This document shows positions 43,771 through 53,188 of a DNA stretch of 64,000 bases, piece after piece. Within the stretch, counting starts at the first letter, position 1. Each line of letters opens with the position of its first letter. The translations under genes and the position numbers were made by a program. This stretch comes from Actinomyces denticolens (GTDB lineage: Bacteria > Actinomycetota > Actinomycetes > Actinomycetales > Actinomycetaceae): contig NZ_MVIW01000004.1 of NCBI RefSeq assembly GCF_002072185.1, positions 49,414 through 113,413 on the forward strand. Reading direction: 5' to 3'. Below the pieces are notes generated by a model. That model worked only from the letters and a program-made list of their open reading frames with translations. It did no database searches and was not told the origin of the DNA.

Positions 43771-44427
43771 GTGCACGTCATCCTCGACAATCTCGGTGTG
43801 ATCGGCGAGGGGCTGAGGACCACCCTCATCATCGCGCTCCTCGCCTACGCGGGGGCGCTCGTCGTCGGCACGATCATGGCCGTCTTCCGGGTCGGCCCGA
43901 TCCCGCCGCTGCGCGCGCTCGGCGCCGTCTGGGTGGCGGTGTCCTGCAACATCCCCACGCTGTGCCTCATGATCCTCGCCGCCTTCGCGGCCCCGCGCGC
44001 GGGGGTGCCCATCAGCCTCTTCTGGGCGGCGGTGCTCGCCATCGTGTTCTCCGCCTCGGGATTCGTCTGCGAGGCCGTGCGCAGCGGCATCAACTCCGTC
44101 CCGCGCGGCCAGATCGAGGCGGCGCGCGCCCTGGGCATGCGCTTCGGGGGGATCATCGGCCAAGTGGTGCTGCCCCAGGCCCTCGCCCGGGTCATCCAAC
44201 CGCTGGTCAACATCTTCATCTCCTGCCTCATCGGGTCCTCGCTCACCGCGGCCATCGGGGTCAGGGAGCTCACCAGCGTCACCCAGCAGCTCAATCTGGA
44301 GTACGCCGAGGCCGTCATCTGCTTCCTCACCTCCGGGCTCATCTACCTCGCCCTGGCCTTCGCGGCCACTCGCCTCGGCCACGCCCTGGAGCGCCGCCTC
44401 GATGCCACGAGGGGGGTGACCGCATGA
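43771..44427 (+). CDS. Amino acid ABC transporter permease 1
   Basis: A 218-aa membrane subunit starting at GTG after GGAAAGGAG. It has about five helices and the EAA loop EAARALGMRFGGIIGQVVLPQAL that docks on the ATPase. It overlaps the next permease by 4 nt. Two different permeases imply a heterodimeric channel, as in GluC/GluD. Confidence 0.92.
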   Translation: MHVILDNLGVIGEGLRTTLIIALLAYAGALVVGTIMAVFRVGPIPPLRALGAVWVAVSCNIPTLCLMILAAFAAPRAGVPISLFWAAVLAIVFSASGFVCEAVRSGINSVPRGQIEAARALGMRFGGIIGQVVLPQALARVIQPLVNIFISCLIGSSLTAAIGVRELTSVTQQLNLEYAEAVICFLTSGLIYLALAFAATRLGHALERRLDATRGVTA

Positions 44428-45293
44428 GTGCGCTCGCCGCCATCACCGGCAGCCTCGGAGACAGGGCCCCCGCGGCCAGGCGCAAGCGCGCCGAGAGCGA
44501 TGCCGCCCTTCTCTTCGACGTCCCCGGCCCCCGCGGCCGGGCACGGATCCTCATCGCCTCACTCGTGGTCACCGTGCTCGTGATCGCGCTCGTCGCCGTC
44601 GCCATCCACCAGCTCTCGAGCAGTGGGCAGCTCGACTACGCGAAATGGCGCTACTTCCTGGGCCAGTCCATCGTGAACTACCTGGGCCGGGCGGTCCTCG
44701 ACACCCTGCGCGCCGCCGCCGTCTCAGCGCTCCTGTCCTTCCCGATCGGCATCGCGCTGGGCTGGGCGCGGATGGCCCGCTCCACGGCGCTGCGCGGCGC
44801 CGTCGGCCTGTGGATCGACGCGATGCGCGCCATCCCCATGCTCCTCCTCGTCTACTTCTTCCTCCTGGCCGTGCCCAACTGGGGCCTCACCCTGCCATCG
44901 ATGTGGATGCTCGTGGTCCCCATCGTCATGTGCACATCTGCGACGACGGCGGAGGTCTTCCGCTCCGGCGTGCGCTCCCTGGACGCCGGCCAGTCCGAGG
45001 CTGCGGCCGCCCTGGGGCTCAGCTCGGGGCAGACGATGCGCCTCATCCTCGCCCCCCAGGCCCTGCGGCTCATGCTTCCCACCCTGATCACCCAGATGGT
45101 GACGATCCTCAAGGACACATCGCTCGGCTACGTGGTGGCCTACGGCGAGCTCATGTACGCCACCAAGGTGCTCACCAACGCCGCGGGCTTCGACGTCTAC
45201 CTGCCCGCCTACGTCATCGTCGCCCTCATCTACGTGGTCATCAACTGGGCGCTGTCCGCCGCCGCGCGCCGCGTCGAGGCCCGCAGCCGCTGA
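44424..45293 (+). CDS. Amino acid ABC transporter permease 2
   Basis: A 289-aa membrane subunit with a longer charged cytoplasmic N-terminus (1-45) and about six helices. The EAA loop is SEAAAALGLSSGQTMRLILA followed by PQAL, and TLITQMVTILKDTSLGYVV is typical of HisM/GluD proteins. It completes the importer. It converges with the alpha/beta hydrolase gene, with about 46 nt between stops that hold only a weak CCTCG/CGAGG hairpin. Confidence 0.92.
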   Translation: MSALAAITGSLGDRAPAARRKRAESDAALLFDVPGPRGRARILIASLVVTVLVIALVAVAIHQLSSSGQLDYAKWRYFLGQSIVNYLGRAVLDTLRAAAVSALLSFPIGIALGWARMARSTALRGAVGLWIDAMRAIPMLLLVYFFLLAVPNWGLTLPSMWMLVVPIVMCTSATTAEVFRSGVRSLDAGQSEAAAALGLSSGQTMRLILAPQALRLMLPTLITQMVTILKDTSLGYVVAYGELMYATKVLTNAAGFDVYLPAYVIVALIYVVINWALSAAARRVEARSR

Positions 45294-45339
45294 CCGCTCG
45301 CAGCCGCCCCTCGGGTGCGTCGAGGAGGGACCGGCGTTC

Positions 45340-46266
45340 TCACATCCCCTGGGTCGCCCCCGGCTCGGGGTCGGCCCCGTCATTCGCGGCCCAGAAGGCC
45401 GTGAGGGCCTCCAGCAGCGCGGAGGGATTCTCCAGTTGGGCGGAGTGGGCGGCGTCGGGGATGAGCGTGAAGGACGCGCCGAGCCTCTTGGCCCAGGGCT
45501 CGTACCACTGCACCGGCCACATCGTGTCATTCGCGCCGACGACGACGTTCAGCGGCAGCCCGGTGGCGCGCAGCCGCTCGGTCATGTCGGGGAAGCGGGA
45601 GACGATCCTCGCGATCCCCCTCAGGCCGGCCATGGGGGTGGCCAGGGCCCGCAGGCGCAGCACCTCCAGATGCGAGTTCCCCTGGGGCTCCTTGGGCATC
45701 CTGGGATGGATGAGGCGGTGCGCGATCCTCGCGCCGAGGGGGCCGTACAGCAGGCGCATCCCGTTCATCAGCCACATGCGCGGCCCGGGCTTGGGGCCCG
45801 AGGAGAAGATCGTGAGGGTGCGGAAGAGCGTCGGGTCGGCGATCGCCGTCGCCCGGGCGATGATTCCCCCGAAGCTGTGCCCCACGAGGTGCACCGGGAC
45901 ATCCTCCGCCCCGAAGGACCTGGCGACGGCGAGAGCGTCCTCCACGTAGTTCTCGATGCGGTACTCGCGGGTGCGCTTGGGGGCCGCCGAGTCCGCCTGG
46001 CCGCGCTGGGAGTACGCCAGGGCGGTGTATCCGGCGTCCTGGACCATGGGCAGGAAGGAGGAGAAGTCCTCCTTGGAGCCGGTGAAGCCGGGGATGAAGA
46101 GCGCGCGCACGGGCTCGGCGCCGCCCTCCTCAGCGGGGGCCGCCTGGGCGAGAGTCGCGGTGAGCTCGCCCGCCGGCGCGGGGACGGCGAGTACCTGAAG
46201 ATCCTCGTCGAGGGGCTCGGGTCCGAATGGGGCGTGCGGGACCGCCCCTGCGATAGGCGTCAGCAT
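45340..46266 (-). CDS. Alpha/beta hydrolase
   Basis: A 308-aa serine hydrolase-fold protein. The catalytic triad is visible: Ser131 in LVGHSFGG, Asp in VVVGANDTMWP (about 247) and His in IPDAAHSAQLE (about 275). The oxyanion region is LFIPGFTGSKEDF. No signal peptide from this start. The start at 46266 is supported by TAGGCT 7 nt upstream (leaderless). The substrate is unknown; lipases, esterases and haloperoxidase-like enzymes share these motifs. Confidence 0.9.
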   Translation of the reverse strand: MLTPIAGAVPHAPFGPEPLDEDLQVLAVPAPAGELTATLAQAAPAEEGGAEPVRALFIPGFTGSKEDFSSFLPMVQDAGYTALAYSQRGQADSAAPKRTREYRIENYVEDALAVARSFGAEDVPVHLVGHSFGGIIARATAIADPTLFRTLTIFSSGPKPGPRMWLMNGMRLLYGPLGARIAHRLIHPRMPKEPQGNSHLEVLRLRALATPMAGLRGIARIVSRFPDMTERLRATGLPLNVVVGANDTMWPVQWYEPWAKRLGASFTLIPDAAHSAQLENPSALLEALTAFWAANDGADPEPGATQGM

Positions 46267-46273
46267 GTGTGAG

Positions 46274-46279
46274 AGCCTA
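46274..46279 (-). promoter_or_regulatory. Leaderless -10 element of the alpha/beta hydrolase gene
   Basis: TAGGCT on the minus strand, 7 nt before the ATG at 46266. Confidence 0.5.
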
Positions 46280-46511
46280 CCGGCCATAGCTGTTGCAATC
46301 ACGGAGGAGGGATCGCGCCCGGCTCTCCCGGTGCTCGACCCCGGCGTCAGCCCCGCGTCGCGCCCGGCCTGAGGACGGATTCGTCCCCGTCGGGCCGGGG
46401 CACTACCCTGGGCCCAGCACCAGCGGCCACGCCGTCGGGCGCGCTCGCGCGCGATCCGGGATTCAAGGCGGTGCCGCACCGCACTGGACCTTTCGAGGAA
46501 GGCGCCCGCAT

Positions 46512-47606
46512 ATGAACGACGCAGCCGCCGCGACCGGCGCACTGTCCCCACTCGACGCCGACGGCATCAGCGCCGTCGTCGAGCAGGGCCTCGCAGCCAT
46601 CACCGCCGCCGACTCCCTGCCGGCGCTCAAGGAGGCCCGCCTGGCCTACACCGGTGATGCCTCCGCGCTCGTGGCCGCCAACCGCGCCATCGGCGCCCTG
46701 CCCAAGGAGGACAAGCCCACCGCCGGCAAGCTGCTCGGCGCCGCCCGGGGGCGGCTGAACGCCGCCCTCGCCGCGCGGACCGCGGAGCTCGAGGCCGCCG
46801 CCGAGGCGGACATGCTTGCCACCGAGACCGTTGACGTCACCGTCCCCACAGACCGCATCGCCGCAGGGGCCCGCCACCCGCTGGACGTCCTCATGGACGA
46901 GGTCTCCGACTTCTTCGCCGCCATGGGCTGGGCCATCGCCGAGGGGCCGGAGGTCGAGCACGAGTGGTTCGACTTCGACGCCCTCAACTTCGACGCCGAC
47001 CACCCCGCCCGCCAGATGCAGGACACCTTCTACATCGACGGCGCCTCCGTGGGCGCCGACCCCGGCGAGCCCTCGAACCTCGTCATGCGCACCCACACCT
47101 CCCCGGTGCAGGCCCACGTCATGCTCGCCTCCGAGCCCCCCATCTACGTGGCCTGCCCCGGCAAGGTCTTCCGCTCCGACGAGCTCGACGCCACCCACAC
47201 CCCCGTCTTCCACCAGGTCGAGGGCCTAGCCGTGGACAAGGGCCTGACCATGGCCCACCTCAAGGGCACCCTCGACCACTTCGCACGCGCCATGTTCGGC
47301 CCCGAGGCCCGCACGCGCCTGCGCCCCTCCTTCTTCCCCTTCACCGAGCCCAGCGCCGAGATGGACCTGTGGTTCCCGCAGAAGAAGGGCGGGCCCGGAT
47401 GGATCGAGTGGGGCGGCTGCGGCATGGTCAACCCCAATGTGCTGATCGCCTGCGGCATCGACCCCGAGGTCCACACCGGCTTCGCCTTCGGCATGGGCCT
47501 GGAGCGCACCCTCATGCTGCGCCACGGCATCGCCGATATGCATGACATCGTCGAGGGGGACATCCGCTTCTCCCAGCAGTTCGGAACCACCGGAAAGGGT
47601 CACTGA
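46512..47606 (+). CDS. pheS: Phenylalanyl-tRNA synthetase alpha subunit
   Basis: Catalytic subunit of the (alpha-beta)2 class II synthetase. The 364-aa product has an N-terminal coiled-coil domain (about 15-105) and the class II core: [46 protein letters not shown] (motif 2) and [18 protein letters not shown] (motif 3). GAGGAAGG lies 10 nt upstream of the ATG. TACCCT at 46404-46409 is a possible -10. No attenuator peptide rich in Phe is visible in the leader. pheT follows after 1 nt. Confidence 0.96.
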   Translation: MNDAAAATGALSPLDADGISAVVEQGLAAITAADSLPALKEARLAYTGDASALVAANRAIGALPKEDKPTAGKLLGAARGRLNAALAARTAELEAAAEADMLATETVDVTVPTDRIAAGARHPLDVLMDEVSDFFAAMGWAIAEGPEVEHEWFDFDALNFDADHPARQMQDTFYIDGASVGADPGEPSNLVMRTHTSPVQAHVMLASEPPIYVACPGKVFRSDELDATHTPVFHQVEGLAVDKGLTMAHLKGTLDHFARAMFGPEARTRLRPSFFPFTEPSAEMDLWFPQKKGGPGWIEWGGCGMVNPNVLIACGIDPEVHTGFAFGMGLERTLMLRHGIADMHDIVEGDIRFSQQFGTTGKGH

Positions 47607-47607
47607 C

Positions 47608-50274
47608 ATGCCGTACGTCCCCCTGGAGTGGCTGCGCGAGCACGTCGACGTCCCCACCTCCACCACCGCCGAGGAGCTCGCCTCCGCCCTCGTGCGCGTC
47701 GGCCTGGAGGAGGAGCGGATCGTCCCCCCGGCCATCACCGGCCCCCTCGTCGTCGGCAGGGTCCTCACCCGCGAGGCCAAGGAGCAGACCAACGGCAAGG
47801 TCATCAACTACTGCCGCGTGGACGTGGGCCCCGAGCACAATGACGCCCCCGGCACCGGCAAGGAGCCCTCGGAACTGCCCAGCCGCGGCATCGTCTGCGG
47901 CGCCCATAACTTCGAGGTCGGGGACAGCGTCGTCGTATCCCTGCCCGGCGCCGTCCTGCCCGGCGACTTCGCCATCGCCGCCCGCAAGACCTATGGCCAC
48001 GTCTCCGACGGCATGATCTGCTCGGCCCGCGAGCTCGGCATCGGCGAGGACCACTCCGGCATCATCGTCCTGGACCAGTGGCTCGCGGCGAACGGCCACG
48101 ACGGCGAGGAGCCCCCCGCCCCCGGGACCGACGCCCTGCCCCTGCTCGGCCTGGGGGAGGAAGTCCTGGAGATCAACATCACCCCGGACCGCGGCTACTG
48201 CTTCTCCATGCGCGGAGTGGCTCGCGAGTACTCCCACTCCACCGGGGCCCGCTTCACCGACCCCGCCGACGGCGCCAACACCGGCCTGTTCCCAGCGGGC
48301 GTGGCCGACGCCTCCACCAGCACCGGTGAGGGCTTCCCCGTCATCATCGCCGAGGACCCCGCCCCCATCCACGGCCGCCCCGGCTGCGACCGCTACGTGG
48401 CGCGCCTCGTCACCGGCATCGACCCCACCGCGCCCTCCCCGAAGTGGATGGCCGACCGCCTCACCGCCGCCGGCATGCGCCCCATCAGCCTGGCCGTCGA
48501 CGTCACCAACTACGTCATGCTCGACCTGGGCCAGCCCCTCCACGCCTTCGACGCCGACAAGCTCGTCGCCCCGATCGTCGTGCGCCGCGCCAGGGCGGGG
48601 GAGTCCCTCACCTTCCTCGATGAGGTCACCCGTGCCCTCGACCCCGAGGATCTCATCATCTCCGACTCCGACGGCGGGCAGGGCGCGCGCCCCCTCGTCC
48701 TGGCCGGGGTCTTCGGCGGCGCCGACACCGAGATCGATGCCTCCACCCGCAACGTGCTCATCGAGGCCGCCCACTTCGACGCCGTGTCCATCGCCCGCTC
48801 CTCGCGGCGCCACAAGCTGCCCAGCGAGTCCGCCAAGCGCAACGAGCGCGGCGTGGACACCGCCCTGGCCGCCGTCGCCGCCCAGCGGGCCGTCGACCTG
48901 CTCGTCGAGTACGGCGGCGGCAGCGCCGAGCCCGTGGCCACCGACGTCGACCGCACCAGCGCGCCCGAGCCGATCGTCATCCGCGCCGACGCCGCCGAGC
49001 GCCTCACGGGCGTTCCCTACGGCACCGCGCGAATCACCGAGCTGCTCGAGATGATCGGATGCTCCGTGATCCCCTCGGGGACGGATGACGCCGGCCGCGA
49101 GCTCCTCGCCGTCACCCCTCCCACCTGGCGACCGGACCTCGTGGGCGCCGCCCACTTCGCCGAGGAGGTCGCCCGCCTCGACGGCTACGACGCGATCCCC
49201 ACGATCGTGCCCGCCGCTCCCGCAGGGCTGGGCCTGGCCCCCCGGCAGAAGGCGCGCCGCGACGCCGTCACGGCCCTGGCGCACGTGGGCCTCACCCAGG
49301 TCCTCTCCTACCCCTTCATCGGGGACGCCCACGACCGCCTCGGAATCCCGGCGGGCGACCCGCGCCGCCGGGCGGCCCGGCTGGTCAACCCCCTGGCCGA
49401 GGACGCCCCCGCGCTGCGCACCTCCATCCTCGACACCCTCGTGGATACCGCCCGCCGCAACATCTCCCGCGGCCTGCCCGACGTCGCCGTCTTCGAGATC
49501 GGGGCCGTTACGCGCCCCTCGGGAACCGTGCCCGCGCCGATCATCGGCGTGGATCGGCGCCCCACCGACGATGAGCTCGCCGCCCTCGAAGCCGGCATCC
49601 CCGCCCAGCCGCTCCACATCGGCGCCGTCCTGGCAGGGGATCGCGAGCGCGCCGGCGTGCTCGGCGCCGCCCGCCCCTGGGACTGGGCCGACGCCGTCGA
49701 GGTCGTGCGCGCCGTCGCCCGCGCCGTGGGCACCGGCCTGGAGGCCGCCGCGCCCGCCGCTCCCATCGCCCCCTGGCACCCCGGGCGTCTCGCCGAGCTG
49801 CGGCTGCCGGCCACCAGGGCCGGCAAGGAGATCATCCCCGGGGCGGTCGTCGCCCACGCCGGCGAGCTGCATCCCCGCGTGGCGCGCGCCCTGGGGCTGC
49901 CGGAGCGCTCCTGCGCCCTGGAGATCGACCTCGACGCCCTCCTCGACTCCGCGCTGGGCCGGGGCGTCCTCCAGGTGGGCGCGGTGTCGACTTTCCCCGC
50001 CGCCAAGGAGGACATCGCATTGGTCGTCGACGAGTCCGTCTCCGCCTCCCAGGTGGAGGCGCTCATCCGCGCCGCCGCCAAGGACCTCGCCGAGGACGTG
50101 CGCCTCTTCGACATCTTCCGCGGCGAGCAGTTGGGCGAGGGGCGCAAGTCGCTCGCCTTCTCCCTGCGACTGCGCGCCGCCGACCGCACCCTGACGGCCG
50201 AGGACACCGCCGGCATCCGCAAGCGGATCGTCAAGCGGGCCGCCAAGGTCCTGGGCGCCGAGCTCCGCGCTTGA
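47608..50274 (+). CDS. pheT: Phenylalanyl-tRNA synthetase beta subunit
   Basis: 888-aa large subunit providing tRNA binding and editing. Domains in order: N-terminal B1, a tRNA-binding OB domain (about 45-165, GIVCGAHNFEVGDSVVVSLP), B3/B4 editing domain (about 225-410), B5 (about 440-510), the catalytic-like core, and the C-terminal ferredoxin-fold anticodon-binding domain (about 795-888, STFPAAKEDIALVVDESV to SLAFSLRLRAADRTL). GGAAAGGGT in the last pheS codons serves as ribosome site. Length is slightly above the usual 780-850. Confidence 0.96.
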   Translation: MPYVPLEWLREHVDVPTSTTAEELASALVRVGLEEERIVPPAITGPLVVGRVLTREAKEQTNGKVINYCRVDVGPEHNDAPGTGKEPSELPSRGIVCGAHNFEVGDSVVVSLPGAVLPGDFAIAARKTYGHVSDGMICSARELGIGEDHSGIIVLDQWLAANGHDGEEPPAPGTDALPLLGLGEEVLEINITPDRGYCFSMRGVAREYSHSTGARFTDPADGANTGLFPAGVADASTSTGEGFPVIIAEDPAPIHGRPGCDRYVARLVTGIDPTAPSPKWMADRLTAAGMRPISLAVDVTNYVMLDLGQPLHAFDADKLVAPIVVRRARAGESLTFLDEVTRALDPEDLIISDSDGGQGARPLVLAGVFGGADTEIDASTRNVLIEAAHFDAVSIARSSRRHKLPSESAKRNERGVDTALAAVAAQRAVDLLVEYGGGSAEPVATDVDRTSAPEPIVIRADAAERLTGVPYGTARITELLEMIGCSVIPSGTDDAGRELLAVTPPTWRPDLVGAAHFAEEVARLDGYDAIPTIVPAAPAGLGLAPRQKARRDAVTALAHVGLTQVLSYPFIGDAHDRLGIPAGDPRRRAARLVNPLAEDAPALRTSILDTLVDTARRNISRGLPDVAVFEIGAVTRPSGTVPAPIIGVDRRPTDDELAALEAGIPAQPLHIGAVLAGDRERAGVLGAARPWDWADAVEVVRAVARAVGTGLEAAAPAAPIAPWHPGRLAELRLPATRAGKEIIPGAVVAHAGELHPRVARALGLPERSCALEIDLDALLDSALGRGVLQVGAVSTFPAAKEDIALVVDESVSASQVEALIRAAAKDLAEDVRLFDIFRGEQLGEGRKSLAFSLRLRAADRTLTAEDTAGIRKRIVKRAAKVLGAELRA

Positions 50275-50338
50275 GTCCCCGTGAATTCATGGACCGGAGT
50301 CCCAGCGCGAGACCCCTCTTCGTGCTTGACTTTCCGTC

Positions 50339-50833
50339 ATGACGATCCTCCTGACATCCTCGTCCCGCCACGGCACCACTGATTCGATCGCCGGCGTCAT
50401 CGCCCAGCGCCTGCGCGAGGCGGGCCTCGATGTCGATGAGGCGCGCCCGGAGGATGTCACCAGCGTCGAGGGGTACGACGCCTTCGTGCTGGGCAGTGCG
50501 ATCTACATGACGCGCTGGACCGAGCAGGCCACCGACTTCACGCGCCGCTTCCGCGAGGAGCTGTCCACCCACCCCGTGTGGGCCTTCTCCGTGGGCCTGT
50601 CCGGTGTGGACAAGGGCGAAGTGAGCGACCCGCTCCGCATCGGCCCGGTGCTCCTGTCCCTCAATGCGCGCGAGCACGTGACCTTCTCCGGGCGCTTCGA
50701 CCCGGCCCAGCTCAACCTCCGTGAGCGCACCATCGCCAGGATGGGGGGCGCCTCCGAGGGCGACTTCCGCGACTGGGACGCCGTGCGCGCCTTCGCGGAC
50801 TCCATCGCCGCCGCCCTGCGAGCCCGGGCCTGA
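50339..50833 (+). CDS. Flavodoxin-domain protein
   Basis: A 164-aa flavodoxin-fold protein with the FMN-phosphate loop SSSRHGTTDSIAG (7-19) and the FVLGSAIYMTRW strand-loop. It resembles the menaquinone-dependent protoporphyrinogen oxidase HemG group and other flavodoxin_5 proteins; the redox partner is not indicated by neighbours. There is no ribosome site; TTGACT, 7 nt upstream, fits the -10 pattern poorly. It stands alone between pheT and the arginine cluster. Confidence 0.82.
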   Translation: MTILLTSSSRHGTTDSIAGVIAQRLREAGLDVDEARPEDVTSVEGYDAFVLGSAIYMTRWTEQATDFTRRFREELSTHPVWAFSVGLSGVDKGEVSDPLRIGPVLLSLNAREHVTFSGRFDPAQLNLRERTIARMGGASEGDFRDWDAVRAFADSIAAALRARA

Positions 50834-50867
50834 GGCTGTTCCGCTCCGCGAGACCTCGGATCTGTCA

Positions 50868-50897
50868 TGTGCATGTCTATGCAATGGCATGTATGGT
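50868..50897 (+). promoter_or_regulatory. Candidate ARG box and leaderless promoter of argC
   Basis: TATGCAATGGCATGTATGG (50878-50896), read on the minus strand, gives CCATACATG then CCATTGCATA. That is close to the actinobacterial ARG box CCATGCATGCCCATTGCATA with one base missing. A second ATGTGCATG lies just upstream. TATGGT (50892-50897) is the -10, 6 nt before the argC ATG, so bound ArgR would cover the promoter. Confidence 0.6.
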
Positions 50898-50903
50898 TCA
50901 CGT

Positions 50904-52013
50904 ATGACGTGGACAGCAGCGGTCGCGGGCGCGACCGGATACGCCGGTGGTGAGGCCCTCAGGCTCCTCGCCGCGCATCCCGAGATCGAGATCGGGGCGG
51001 TCACGGCCAGCTCCTCAGCGGGGACTCTCCTCGGCCAGCACCACTCCCACCTGCCCGGGCTGGCGGGACGGGAGGTCGAGCCCACGCGGGCCGAGCGCTT
51101 GGCCGAGCACGACATCGTCATCCTCGCTCTCCCGCACGGGGCCTCCGGCCAGGTCACCGCCGCCATCGAGGAGGCGGCCCGCGATCGAGGGCACTCCCCG
51201 ATCCTCGTCGATTGCGGGGCCGACCACCGGCTCACCTCGGCCGCGGCCTGGGAGCAGTACTACGGCGGCCCCTTCGCCGAGCCCTGGACCTATGGCATGC
51301 CCGAGCTCCTCCACGCCGGGGAGACCAGCGCCGCCGCCCAGCGCGCCGCGCTGAGCGCCGCAACGCGCATCGCCGTTCCCGGATGCAACGTCACCGCCGT
51401 CACCCTCGCCGCCCAGCCCGGCGCCGCAGCCGGCCTCATCGACACCTCCTCGCTGACCGTCGTCCTCGCAGTCGGCTACTCCGGCGCCGGCAAGTCCCTC
51501 AAGTCCCATCTGACCGCCGCGGAGGCCCTCGGCTCCGCTCAGGCCTACGCCGTGGGGGGCACCCACCGCCACATCCCGGAGATCGTCCAGAACCTCCAGG
51601 TGGCGGGCGTGCCCGCGGGAGCCACCCGCCTGTCCTTCACCCCGGTGCTCGTCCCCATGAGCCGGGGGATCCTCGCCACCGTCATCGCCCCACTGACCGC
51701 GCTCGCCCAAGGTGCCGATGACCCCCAGGCCCTCCTGCGCGGGACCTGGGAGGCCGCCTACGGCCGCAATGGCGACGGCGAGGCCCTCATCCACGTCCTG
51801 CCCGAGGGCGTATGGCCCACCACCGGCTCGGTCCTCGGCTCCGGCCTCGCCTACGTGCAGGTCGCCGTCGACGCCGCGGCCGGGGTGGCGACGATGATGT
51901 GCGCCATTGACAATCTCGGCAAGGGGACCGCCTCCGCCGCCCTCCAGTCCCTCAACCTCGCCCTGGGCCTGACCGAGACCACGGGCGTCATCATGCAAGG
52001 AGTAGCGCCGTGA
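50904..52013 (+). CDS. argC: N-acetyl-gamma-glutamyl-phosphate reductase
   Basis: Third step of arginine synthesis, NADPH-dependent. The 369-aa product starts MTWTAAVAGATGYAGGEALR with the Rossmann motif AGATGYAGGE. The catalytic Cys is in VPGCNVTAVTLA, and GYSGAGKSL and VGGTHRHIPEI follow. The start is set by the -10 6 nt upstream. It is first gene of the cluster and carries the likely ArgR operator. The stop overlaps argJ. Confidence 0.96.
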   Translation: MTWTAAVAGATGYAGGEALRLLAAHPEIEIGAVTASSSAGTLLGQHHSHLPGLAGREVEPTRAERLAEHDIVILALPHGASGQVTAAIEEAARDRGHSPILVDCGADHRLTSAAAWEQYYGGPFAEPWTYGMPELLHAGETSAAAQRAALSAATRIAVPGCNVTAVTLAAQPGAAAGLIDTSSLTVVLAVGYSGAGKSLKSHLTAAEALGSAQAYAVGGTHRHIPEIVQNLQVAGVPAGATRLSFTPVLVPMSRGILATVIAPLTALAQGADDPQALLRGTWEAAYGRNGDGEALIHVLPEGVWPTTGSVLGSGLAYVQVAVDAAAGVATMMCAIDNLGKGTASAALQSLNLALGLTETTGVIMQGVAP

Positions 52014-53179
52014 GCATCACCGCCGCCAGGGGATTCCGCGCCGCGGGCGTCAAGGCCGGGCTCAAGGCCTCGGGGAGCCCCGACCTCGCCCTCGTCGTCA
52101 ATGACGGCCCGCTGGCGATCGCCGCCGGGGTGTTCACCACCAATCGGGTGGTCGCCGCGCCCGTGACCTGGTCCCGCCGGGCCCTGGCCGCCAGCCCTGC
52201 GGCCCGCGCCGTCATCCTCAACTCCGGATCCGCAAACGCTTGCACCGGTGAGCGCGGGGCCGCCGATGCCGCTTCCACCGCCGCCCATGTGGCGGGGCTC
52301 CTCGGCTGCGAGCCCACGGACGTCCTCGTGTGCTCCACTGGAGTCATCGGCGAGCCCATCGACATGGGCTCCCTGCTCCCCGGCGCGGACGCCGCGCACG
52401 CCGCACTGGCCGCCACGCCCGAGGCCGGCCACGGGGCCGCCGTCGCCATCATGACCACCGACACCGTCCCCAAGGAGGCCGCGGCCGCCCGCGACGGATG
52501 GACCATCGGCGGCATGATCAAGGGCGTGGGCATGCTCGCCCCGGGGCTGGCGACCATGCTCTGCGTGCTCACCACCGACGCCGTCGTCGATCCCGGCGCC
52601 GCCCAGGCCGCCCTGGCCTCCGCCGCCGCGCGCACCGTCAACCGCATCAACTCCGATGGCTGCATGTCCACCAATGACACCGTCGTCCTCCTGGCCTCAG
52701 GGGCCTCCAGGATCACCCCGACGGACGCCGAGCTCGCCGACGCCGTCCAGGAGGTCCTGGCCGAGCTGGGCCGCAGACTCGTCGCCGACGCCGAGGGCGC
52801 CACTCACGACATCGCCATCACCGTGCTGGGCGCGGCCAGCGAGGAGGCGGCCGAGGCCGCGGCCCGCACAGTCTCGGCCTCCAACCTGCTCAAATGCGCC
52901 GTCGCCGGTGAGGACCCCAACTGGGGGCGCGTCCTGTCGCAGCTCGGCACCGTCCCCGAGGAGGCCTGCCCCTTCGATCCCGACGAGGTGGACGTGACCA
53001 TCAACGGCGTCACCGTCTTCCGCCACGGCGGCCTGGGCGAGCCCCGGGGCGCCGTGGACATGAGCCCTCGGGAGACCCGGATCGATATCGACCTGGGGGC
53101 GGGAACCGCCCGGGCGACCGTCTGGACCAATGACCTCACCCACGGCTATGTCACCATCAACGCCGACTACACCACCTGA
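52010..53179 (+). CDS. argJ: Ornithine acetyltransferase / amino acid N-acetyltransferase
   Basis: Transfers the acetyl group from acetylornithine to glutamate, making the pathway cyclic. The 389-aa proenzyme has the self-cleavage motif KGVGMLAPGLATML, with cleavage expected between Ala and the nucleophile Thr, plus NRINSDGCMSTNDTV and LVKCAVAGEDPNWGR-like LLKCAVAGEDPNWGR. It starts at a GTG overlapping the argC stop, with AAGGAG 7 nt upstream. If it is bifunctional, a separate argA would be needless; that cannot be read here. Confidence 0.96.
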   Translation: MSITAARGFRAAGVKAGLKASGSPDLALVVNDGPLAIAAGVFTTNRVVAAPVTWSRRALAASPAARAVILNSGSANACTGERGAADAASTAAHVAGLLGCEPTDVLVCSTGVIGEPIDMGSLLPGADAAHAALAATPEAGHGAAVAIMTTDTVPKEAAAARDGWTIGGMIKGVGMLAPGLATMLCVLTTDAVVDPGAAQAALASAAARTVNRINSDGCMSTNDTVVLLASGASRITPTDAELADAVQEVLAELGRRLVADAEGATHDIAITVLGAASEEAAEAAARTVSASNLLKCAVAGEDPNWGRVLSQLGTVPEEACPFDPDEVDVTINGVTVFRHGGLGEPRGAVDMSPRETRIDIDLGAGTARATVWTNDLTHGYVTINADYTT

Positions 53180-53188
53180 GCATTCACG

